Source: Candidatus Azobacteroides sp. (GTDB lineage Bacteria > Bacteroidota > Bacteroidia > Bacteroidales > WRGA01). Taken from it: a stretch of 64,000 nucleotides of DNA. This document shows positions 57,612 to 64,000 of this stretch, piece after piece. How positions within the stretch are numbered: position 1 is the stretch's first letter; each line of letters begins with the position of its first letter. The notes under the pieces were generated by a model that worked only from the letters and a program-made list of their open reading frames with translations, ran no database searches and was not told the origin of the DNA. A program made the translations under genes and the position numbers. The stretch lies in NCBI GenBank assembly GCA_021201815.1, contig JAJQEC010000080.1, positions 29,901 to 93,900 on the forward strand. Direction: 5' to 3'.

Positions 57612-59978
57612 TTAAAAGTCGAATTTATAACTCACGTTTATCAGGGATGTGGCATGCCGGTTCGGTTCAATGATACCTGTTTTCAGGTTATATTCATGTC
57701 CGTAATATTCTTTGTACCCGGTAGCATTTATGCCTTTGATGGCAAATTCATGAGCTGTTTTTCTTCTGTTTATTTTATAACTTATGCTATAATCGGCAAT
57801 AAACATCGGGTTGAATTGTTCTGTGTAGGCATTTTTTTCATTGTATTGAACTTCTTTATCAGGATGCACCATGGTCAATTCGGTATTAACCGGGGCATAC
57901 CGGTCACCACCCTGTAAGGTAAGTTTCAGGTTTGCACTTAATACGCGTTCATTATTTTTTCCGAATGTCCATTCCTTTCCTATCAATCCGTTTAAGATAA
58001 AATTCCTGTTGTAGCGTGTGCTGTACCATATTTTATCTCCTCCGCGGTATTCCGAATTGAAAACCGAAGCTGTTATCATGTAATACATACCGTCGGATAA
58101 ATACTTTTCAAAAGTAATATCGATGCCGTAATTCCGTCCTTTTCCTTCATTTACCAGGGCATTTTCCATATAGAATTCTTTCCGGTTAAGGATTGAATAG
58201 CTACTATCTGCTATTACAGGCACATGATATAAATACTGGAAATAAGGCTCTATTTTTATATTCATATCTTCTGATATTCTATAAGTATAAGATACCATCA
58301 GATGATGGGTTTTTATAAAATCCAGGTCTTTATTCACCCATTTTTCCGGATTGTGTTTGTCTTTCACAAAATAAACGTCCGTCTTTTCCATCCGGCTGTG
58401 TAATCCATATGCAAAAGCAAAGGAACTTTTTGGCGAAGACTGCCATTTTATGGCAGCTCTGGGTTCAACCGTCCAATGATTATTCAGGGACAGAAACTGC
58501 CCGTTTAACCCTAATGTCAGGGATATCTTATGGTTGATATTCAGATAGGAAGACGTATAAGCAGAAAATAACCGGGTATTTCCTTTTGCCTGCATCCTGT
58601 TTTCCCATGTTCCGGCTCCGGAAGATGCCAGGTCAAGATTCATATTATATTGCATATTGGTAAAGGTAAATCCGGTTTTATTGGTATGGTTTGCATTGTA
58701 CGTGCGATTCAGCGAAGAGGTAAGAATAATATTTGTCTGTTCGGAATAAAAATCAAGATAAGGCGAAGGGTTTAAATTTTCATCATATATATCTTCCTTT
58801 GCATCATTTTTATACCAGGTGGTTGCAAGTGTTGTTTTTAAAGTACTATAATTATTAAAATAGTAGCGGTGCGTTAATCCGGTTCCTCCTGCGGATTGTT
58901 TTGCAACCGAAGCTTTGGCATCTTCTTTATACTTCCATTTATTGGGATCTGCGTCGAAGTCCGGGTCTGCTTTGTCAATCAGTGCAGTTCCCCATAAAGA
59001 AAATATTCCGGCTTTAGAGGTGGGGAGATTGATTTTAAAATTCAGATCCTGATAGTCTAATGTTCCCCCGAGGTCAGCATCCGGATTGATTTTTTTCAAT
59101 AATCCTGTTGTAGAATACCGGTAATTAAAAATATAAGACGCATTATTTTTCCTGCTTAATGGACCTTCCGAAGCAAAATCCAGCCCTAATATTCCTGCCT
59201 GAAAAGTGTTTTCAAAGCGTCTTGTATTCCCGGTTCTTAATTTCATATCGAACACTCCGGAGACAGCATTGCTGTATTCGGCAGGAAAAGCACCGGCGAA
59301 GAAATCGGAATTACCGAGCACATGGCTGCTGAGCGAAGATAATACTCCCCCTCCCAGTACTGAAATATCCGCAAAATGGTTCGGATTAGGAATTTCTACC
59401 TCTTCAAGGCGCCATTGTAATAAATGAGGAGCGTTTCCATGGACAGAGATTCCGTTGGTGGAAATGCCCGGCGACACTCCGGCAAAAGAGCTTACCAGTC
59501 GTGCCGGGTCATCCATTCCGCCAGCATACCGTGCCGCTTCTTCTACTCTCAACATCCGTCCTCCGGTTAATGCCATGCTGTTTAATAATTGATCTTTATT
59601 AATTTGTGGAGTAACCGTAATTTCTTCCAGTTCATAACTGCTTTCTTTCATGAATATTTCCAGGTAAACTTCTTTTGCGGAGCTAACCCGTAGTTCTTTT
59701 ATGATAGTGGGTTCATATCCCAGAAAACCGGCTTGTACGGAATAACGCCCCAAAAGGATTTCACGAAGGATAAATTCGCCGTTTTCGTCTGTTATTGTTC
59801 CGATTTCCGGTTTTTCCGGTAAACTGATGGTTACATACGACAAAGGCATGCCGGAAGTATATTCTTTTACTATTCCTCTTACTGTTTGTGTAATCGGATT
59901 TTCTCCTGATTGAGAAAAAGAAAGGGCTGAGAATACGATACAGAGAAAGAAAATTATAGTTATTGATATTGATTTCAT
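57612..59978 (-). CDS. TonB-dependent receptor with CarboxypepD_reg-like domain
   Basis: 788 aa. Signal peptide (ITIIFFLCIVFSALSFS), CarboxypepD_reg-like domain (VRGIVKEYTSGMPLSYVTIS, about 30-110), plug (about 120-230, VSSFAGVSPGISTNGISVHG), and a barrel with strands ending in RHATSLINVSYKFDF, the C-terminal Phe of outer-membrane barrels. No SusD partner is adjacent, so a glycan-uptake SusC role is less likely. It is upstream of the pseudokinase-kinase-regulator genes on the same strand (159-bp gap) and may be the outer-membrane input or target of that system. Confidence 0.9.
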   Translation of the reverse strand: MKSISITIIFFLCIVFSALSFSQSGENPITQTVRGIVKEYTSGMPLSYVTISLPEKPEIGTITDENGEFILREILLGRYSVQAGFLGYEPTIIKELRVSSAKEVYLEIFMKESSYELEEITVTPQINKDQLLNSMALTGGRMLRVEEAARYAGGMDDPARLVSSFAGVSPGISTNGISVHGNAPHLLQWRLEEVEIPNPNHFADISVLGGGVLSSLSSHVLGNSDFFAGAFPAEYSNAVSGVFDMKLRTGNTRRFENTFQAGILGLDFASEGPLSRKNNASYIFNYRYSTTGLLKKINPDADLGGTLDYQDLNFKINLPTSKAGIFSLWGTALIDKADPDFDADPNKWKYKEDAKASVAKQSAGGTGLTHRYYFNNYSTLKTTLATTWYKNDAKEDIYDENLNPSPYLDFYSEQTNIILTSSLNRTYNANHTNKTGFTFTNMQYNMNLDLASSGAGTWENRMQAKGNTRLFSAYTSSYLNINHKISLTLGLNGQFLSLNNHWTVEPRAAIKWQSSPKSSFAFAYGLHSRMEKTDVYFVKDKHNPEKWVNKDLDFIKTHHLMVSYTYRISEDMNIKIEPYFQYLYHVPVIADSSYSILNRKEFYMENALVNEGKGRNYGIDITFEKYLSDGMYYMITASVFNSEYRGGDKIWYSTRYNRNFILNGLIGKEWTFGKNNERVLSANLKLTLQGGDRYAPVNTELTMVHPDKEVQYNEKNAYTEQFNPMFIADYSISYKINRRKTAHEFAIKGINATGYKEYYGHEYNLKTGIIEPNRHATSLINVSYKFDF

Positions 59979-60023
59979 AAACGGAGGGTTTTACTGATGG
60001 CTATTTTTTACGGGGATAAATCA

Positions 60024-60203
60024 TTACTTTCTTTTCAGGTAGCTCATGATGTTGTAAACTACGTTAAATAGATTTCTTTTCCTTTCAGATGTTTCTATTT
60101 CGTTCTTTACTACCTCTTCAAAAGCATCTAATACTTTTTTACAATCTGGTGCATTTACACCGGATAATCCGGATACTTTATTTATTACTTCTGTCTTATT
60201 CAT
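60024..60203 (-). CDS. Short HU-like protein (59 aa, N-terminal half only)
   Basis: A short gene on the minus strand that opens MNKTEVINKVSGLSGVNAPD and continues CKKVLDAFEEVVKNEI, matching the first two helices of HU/IHF proteins (MNKxELIxxVAxxxGLSxxx...AVDAFxExV). After residue 36 it diverges (ETSERKRNLFNVVYNIMSYL) and stops before the beta-arms that grip DNA. So it may keep the dimer core but not the DNA-binding arms. It sits 45 bp upstream of the TonB receptor gene, in the same orientation, so it is probably the first gene of that operon. A frame in good order with a canonical start supports a real gene. Confidence 0.6.
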   Translation of the reverse strand: MNKTEVINKVSGLSGVNAPDCKKVLDAFEEVVKNEIETSERKRNLFNVVYNIMSYLKRK

Positions 60204-60650
60204 TTTGTTTTATATTTTTAATCTGATGAGACGAAAGTAGGTTGTAATTCATTTGAATCAGGCCTTTATAGACAGAAGGGCTTTTTTCTTAGACAGAAAC
60301 TGATCTTATGTATACACATGAAAAGAAAAAGGAAAGGCTTTTAGGGGATGGTTTATTTAAAAATGAAAAGGTACGGGAAGGAAAAAGGAATTTATAAAAT
60401 AAAAGTCCGGTCTGTACTTGTTCCCTAAACTTACTCAGGAGTTTGCCTGCAGGATAAATATAAGCGGCCACAAGGTACTTATAATACATGTTTCCTCATG
60501 CAGCTTCCTGAGTGAAGATTATAGCTTCCCTATCTTCCTATCATGTTCATGATATTAAATTTCGTACACTTAATTCTAACGTTCATGCAAAAAGAGGTAG
60601 TCTTTGAAGCGTAAACCATGTATCTTTAGCGTTTAATTTGAAACTTAAAA
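60204..60650. other. Intergenic region between the two divergent LytTR systems
   Basis: About 450 bp without a supported gene. On the minus strand TACTTTCG (60239-60232) is one base off the -7 consensus before the mini-HU gene. On the plus strand TATCTTTA occurs near 60621, one base off, before the LytS gene. LytTR binding sites may be here but none can be claimed by eye. Confidence 0.4.
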
Positions 60651-61676
60651 ATGAATAAGAAGATACTGGGAAAGCAAAAAGTTTTAATCGGGATAGGTTT
60701 GTTATCTTTCCTATCCCTTTTTATCTACCTGATAGAAATTTTATCTCCTGAAAGTAGTAGTCCTAACGGACTGGCGACAAATATTCTGGTTTCCTCCGTA
60801 TTTCTTATCGGGATAGCTATTATAGACTTTTACCTTGTAAAATACATAAATAGAGCGAAGTGGCTTCAGGAAAGGTTAATTTTACGAATTATTTTTGAAG
60901 CTCTTTTGCTTTCTACTTTAGCGGTATTATTTGTGTTATTGGGCAATCTTCCTTTTAAGTATAACGGAGATATCACCGATTACATCTACCTCATTGTAGA
61001 AAGAGAAGCTGCCATTGCCTCTATCCTGCTAAATACTTTTTGCGTCATCGTGCTTGAGTTCTTTTTCCACATGCAATTAGGGAAAAAGCGGGAAATAGAA
61101 TTACAACAAATGCAGACTGAAAACGCAGAAATGCAATACAAACAACTCAAAGGGCAGATTAACCCTCATTTCTTATTTAATAGTCTGAACATCCTCGTTT
61201 CGTTGATTAATAAAGATGCCAGGCGAGCCACGGAATATACAAAGAAGCTATCCGATGTGTACAGGTATGTGCTGACGTATGATAAAGAAGACACCGTAAC
61301 TGTAGCTGAGGAAACGGACTTTATTCAAAATTACATTCATATTTTGAAAATCAGGTTTGATAAAGGACTGGAAGTAGATATTCATCTGCCGGAACAGATC
61401 AGGGATAAAAAAATAATACCCATGACACTTCAGATTTTAGTTGAGAATGCGATAAAACATAATATAGTATCGGTTTCGCGACGATTAAAAATAGAAATCG
61501 GATGCGAGGAGGAGTTTATTTTTGTCACAAATAAAGTAGCCCTTCGTTCCAACACCGGACAATCTACCGGAATCGGATTGAAGAACCTTTCTCAGAAATA
61601 TAAATTCCTGTCTGATAAGGATATTATAATCAGTGAAGAAAATGATATGTTTACCGTCAAAATACCTTTGTTATGA
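60651..61676 (+). CDS. LytS-type sensor histidine kinase (system 2)
   Basis: 341 aa. Four membrane segments (about 12-30, 44-64, 78-100, 117-140), a short coiled linker (EIELQQMQTENAEMQYKQLK), then the kinase domain with His173 in GQINPHFLFNSLN, N-box ILVENAIKHN and G-box STGIGLKNLSQKY. All catalytic features are present. Its stop overlaps the start of the LytTR gene by 4 bp (ATGA), showing translational coupling. Confidence 0.93.
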   Translation: MNKKILGKQKVLIGIGLLSFLSLFIYLIEILSPESSSPNGLATNILVSSVFLIGIAIIDFYLVKYINRAKWLQERLILRIIFEALLLSTLAVLFVLLGNLPFKYNGDITDYIYLIVEREAAIASILLNTFCVIVLEFFFHMQLGKKREIELQQMQTENAEMQYKQLKGQINPHFLFNSLNILVSLINKDARRATEYTKKLSDVYRYVLTYDKEDTVTVAEETDFIQNYIHILKIRFDKGLEVDIHLPEQIRDKKIIPMTLQILVENAIKHNIVSVSRRLKIEIGCEEEFIFVTNKVALRSNTGQSTGIGLKNLSQKYKFLSDKDIIISEENDMFTVKIPLL

Positions 61677-62419
61677 AAGTCGTAATTGTTGAAGATGAAT
61701 TGCTTGCTCGTGAAGAACTGTTACGGTTGATAAAAAATAATTATTCCGGTTTTGAAGTAATAGCCTGTCTGGATTCGGTCACAGATAGCGTTGCATGGTT
61801 TAAGAATAATACCGCCGATCTGATTTTCCTTGATATTCACCTGGCAGACGGCATTAGTTTTGATATTTTTGAACAAGTGGAGATAACTACTCCTGTTATT
61901 TTCACTACTGCTTATGACCAATATGCCGTTCGTGCTTTTCAGCTAAACGGAATCGGTTATTTACTCAAACCTATTGTTGAATCGGACCTTGTACGGGCAG
62001 TAAAAAAACTGAATCTGAATACATGGTCTGATTCTAATCTGAAGCAACTGCTGCAATCCCTGCAACCCGTTCACTCCTACAAACAGCGTATTTCCACCAA
62101 GTCCGGTGACAGGTATATGTCTCTTGAAATAGAAGATATTGCCTACTTCTATTCGGAAGACAGAGTGACTTTTGCTGTGACAAAAGAGAACCGTCGTCAT
62201 ATTGTGGACTATACATTGGAAATACTGGAACCGGTTTTGGACCCGCACCGTTTTTTCCGCCTTACCCGCAATTGTATTGCTTCGATAGATGCGGTAAAAA
62301 GTGTTTCCAAATATTTCAACAGCCGCCTGAAAATAACTCTTACGCCTGATTTTGAAAAAGAGCTGTTAGTAAGTCGGATAAAGGTTCCGGCATTCTTAAA
62401 ATGGCTGGATGGAAACTAA
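61673..62419 (+). CDS. LytTR-family response regulator (system 2)
   Basis: 248 aa. Receiver domain with Glu7-Asp8-Glu9 and phosphoacceptor Asp54 (LIFLDIHLADGISF), Lys in YLLKPIVESD; LytTR domain from about residue 145 (RISTKSGDRYMSLEIEDIAY, FFRLTRNCIASIDAVKSVSK). Partner of the LytS-type kinase just upstream. Same domain build as the regulator at 54554-55270 but clearly diverged, so the two systems likely answer to different signals. Confidence 0.93.
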   Translation: MKVVIVEDELLAREELLRLIKNNYSGFEVIACLDSVTDSVAWFKNNTADLIFLDIHLADGISFDIFEQVEITTPVIFTTAYDQYAVRAFQLNGIGYLLKPIVESDLVRAVKKLNLNTWSDSNLKQLLQSLQPVHSYKQRISTKSGDRYMSLEIEDIAYFYSEDRVTFAVTKENRRHIVDYTLEILEPVLDPHRFFRLTRNCIASIDAVKSVSKYFNSRLKITLTPDFEKELLVSRIKVPAFLKWLDGN

Positions 62420-62857
62420 TGATAAATGCACCAAGCTATTTATTAACTTCATACATATCAATGTAGTCCCCATCCAAAAAAACTTTCAGAGAGAGATAGC
62501 TTGGATTTCAGACCTTGAAGCATATCTCAAATCCAATATCCGAAATATCACTATTTGCCGGACGGACGACTTTTCCGGTAAAACGCTCAATAATAAATAT
62601 AAAATGACCGGAAGAATGCAGACAAATTATGTTTTGTTTTTCCGGATATCCTATGCGAAAAAGTAGGTATCCTTTGAAAACCAGTTATTTCTATTTTAGG
62701 ATATCATAGAAATTTAGTAGCCATAGCATAAAGAACAAGCCGTATGATAATGGAGGAATTAAAGTCTTTTAATTTCATACATCTAATTCTTTAATTCAGG
62801 TTTATCGTTATGAAGCTTGTAATTATATCCTTTCCCTTATTAATTGTCCGGGATAAT
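62420..62857. other. Intergenic region after LytTR system 2
   Basis: About 440 bp. An 85-codon frame overlaps the end of the regulator gene (62409-62666) but shows no family resemblance, signal or promoter, so no gene is claimed. No terminator hairpin seen. Confidence 0.4.
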
Positions 62858-62890
62858 TTTGTTCTCAAATCGTAAATTTATATAACTTTT
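62858..62890 (+). promoter_or_regulatory. Promoter before the LA_2272-like gene (TTTG-N21-TAACTTTT)
   Basis: TTTG (62858-62861) and TAACTTTT (62883-62890) are 21 bp apart; the last base of the -7 box is T instead of G. Predicted start near 62894, about 10 nt before the ATG at 62904. Confidence 0.45.
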
Positions 62891-62903
62891 AAAATAGGAA
62901 AAA

Positions 62904-63821
62904 ATGAAAAAGATTATTTTTTTAGCTGCTGCATTCTGTATTTCTATAATGGCAGCCACAGCACAAACACAAGAATATAAAAACTTTCAGTTAAGTTTTA
63001 TTTCTCCTTTCGGAACCAATGGCACTCAATCTCAATTTACAACCAATAAAGTATCGGTAAATATTATTGGTGGGTACAGCTATGGAAATACAGGCTTTGA
63101 ATTCGGAGGAATATACAACGTGAATACACATCTTACGCAAGGCATTCAGTTTGCCGGAATACTTAATTACAGCGGTAATACCCAACGCGCCATCCAACTT
63201 GCCGGAATTACCAATGTGGCAAAAAAAGGTACGGTAAATGCTCAGGTGGGTGGTATTGTAAATATTGCACAGCGGGTAAAAGGAGTTCAGGTAGGTTTAA
63301 TAAATATTTCCGAAGATTGCGATGGAGTGCCTGTCGGGTTAATTAATATCGTTAAAAACGGAGGTAAGAAGGAGTTTGAGCTCTCTGTTTCGGAAACGCT
63401 GAATATGGCGGTTGGTTTTAAATTGGGCGTAGATAGGTTTTACACTATCTTTTCAGTAGGTGCCAATTATTTTAACAGTCCTGTAGAGTATGCCGCCGGT
63501 CTTGGTTTCGGTACACATATAGACTGGAAGCAAGGCTGGGGAAATCAAATTGAATTATTGGGTTATGCCCTTACGGAAGATGGTGAATTCCGAAGCGGAG
63601 TGAATATGTTGACCCAGCTCAAATTCTTGGCTTCCAAAGAAATTAGTCCCCGACTCAAGGTCTTTGCCGGTCCGGTATTGAATCTTACTATTTCGGACTA
63701 TGTGAATCCGGATACGGGAAAATTAGGCAGTTCATTATCTCCGTGGTCGATGTGGAAAAATGATAGTGATAAAACTCGTGTAAATAGTTGGATAGGAGTA
63801 GCTGCAGGAATAAGATTTTGA
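62904..63821 (+). CDS. LA_2272-type surface repeat outer-membrane protein
   Basis: 305 aa with a signal peptide (MKKIIFLAAAFCISIMAATA, then QTQ). The middle is built of repeats of about 20 residues with a V/I-Q-x-A/G-G-I/L-x-N pattern: GIQFAGILNYSGNTQ, AIQLAGITNVAKKGT, NAQVGGIVNIAQRV, GVQVGLINISEDC, GVPVGLINIVKNGG. These match the LA_2272/LA_2273 surface-repeat family first named in Leptospira. The C-terminal half is a beta-rich outer-membrane region ending GVAAGIRF. Function unknown; probably an outer-membrane surface protein. It follows the LytTR regulator on the same strand but has its own promoter. Confidence 0.8.
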   Translation: MKKIIFLAAAFCISIMAATAQTQEYKNFQLSFISPFGTNGTQSQFTTNKVSVNIIGGYSYGNTGFEFGGIYNVNTHLTQGIQFAGILNYSGNTQRAIQLAGITNVAKKGTVNAQVGGIVNIAQRVKGVQVGLINISEDCDGVPVGLINIVKNGGKKEFELSVSETLNMAVGFKLGVDRFYTIFSVGANYFNSPVEYAAGLGFGTHIDWKQGWGNQIELLGYALTEDGEFRSGVNMLTQLKFLASKEISPRLKVFAGPVLNLTISDYVNPDTGKLGSSLSPWSMWKNDSDKTRVNSWIGVAAGIRF

Positions 63822-64000
63822 ACATAAATTAATTCAACTAATAATCATTTAATAAAAACATTATTTTTTAAATTGTTTGAATTGAAAATTATTAAACCTT
63901 ATGTCTATATTGGAAATGAATAAGTAATCTGTAAGTTTTAGCATTAATGTTCTAAAAGCGGTAACCGGCTTGGATAGAGGTAGCAGAACAGAAGAACAGT

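Noticed and set aside
57612..59978. SusC of a polysaccharide utilisation locus
   Set aside because: No SusD-like gene or carbohydrate enzymes are adjacent and the plug region lacks the SusC-type pattern.
62409..62666. 85-aa open frame overlapping the end of the second LytTR gene
   Set aside because: No recognisable domain, no promoter and unremarkable composition; kept only as part of the intergenic note.

Overview
The window reads as chromosomal DNA of a low-GC Bacteroidetes, most likely of the order Bacteroidales (order-level inference). The grounds are: type IX secretion (T9SS) C-terminal sorting domains on several large secreted proteins; CarboxypepD_reg-like domains and a TonB-dependent receptor; DUF4254, LytTR/LytS and ECF sigma plus TonB-type anti-sigma families; and several promoters of the Bacteroides type (TTTG, about 19-21 bp, TAnnTTTG). 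I see no tRNA, rRNA, CRISPR array or intact insertion sequence.

Layout. 1-5.2 kb: end of a capsule/exopolysaccharide export cluster (Wza-like tail, Wzc-like tyrosine kinase), then DUF4254, a GT9 heptosyltransferase-like enzyme and a PAP2 phosphatase. 5.2-8.7 kb: rlmH, a five-LysM protein and an outer-membrane beta-barrel. 8.8-13.5 kb: a TCA operon (aconitase, isocitrate dehydrogenase) followed by a lipoprotein with a cysteine-less thioredoxin fold. 13.6-16.5 kb: a CotH/lamin-tail/T9SS gene broken by an in-frame TAA and a probable homopolymer frameshift. 17-25.5 kb: two tandem copies of a two-gene module, each a roughly 1,200-aa T9SS-exported adhesin-like protein followed by a 133-144-aa small membrane protein with a shared motif before its C-terminal membrane segment. 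25.5-30 kb: an ECF sigma factor with its CarboxypepD/TonB anti-sigma-like partner, and a divergent vWA protein. 30-34.5 kb: sugar nucleotidyltransferase, surE, a LysE exporter, GT2 and a FtsB/DivIC-like protein. 35-42.1 kb: a complete TetR-controlled YbhFSRG-type ABC efflux operon with its own TolC. 42.4-46.2 kb: gdhA, gpmA and asnA. 46.4-50.3 kb: an AsmA/DUF748-like giant gene also split by an in-frame TAA. 50.7-54.5 kb: metallophosphoesterase, a repeat-rich intergenic region, a CorA-like Mg2+ transporter and a small SH3-like protein. 54.5-62.4 kb: two LytS/LytTR two-component systems, one of them preceded by a pseudokinase, a TonB receptor and a mini-HU protein. 62.9-63.8 kb: an LA_2272-like repeat outer-membrane protein.

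How the parts fit. Most of the window serves the cell envelope: polysaccharide export, heptosyl/glycosyl transfer, undecaprenyl-phosphate type phosphatase, T9SS surface proteins, efflux and envelope signalling. Central metabolism appears as isolated operons (acn-icd, gdhA, gpmA, asnA). The least explained elements are the duplicated T9SS-protein/small-membrane-protein modules, the pseudokinase-kinase-regulator set linked to a TonB receptor and mini-HU, two genes with solitary in-frame TAA codons, and the structured repeat region upstream of the CorA-like gene.
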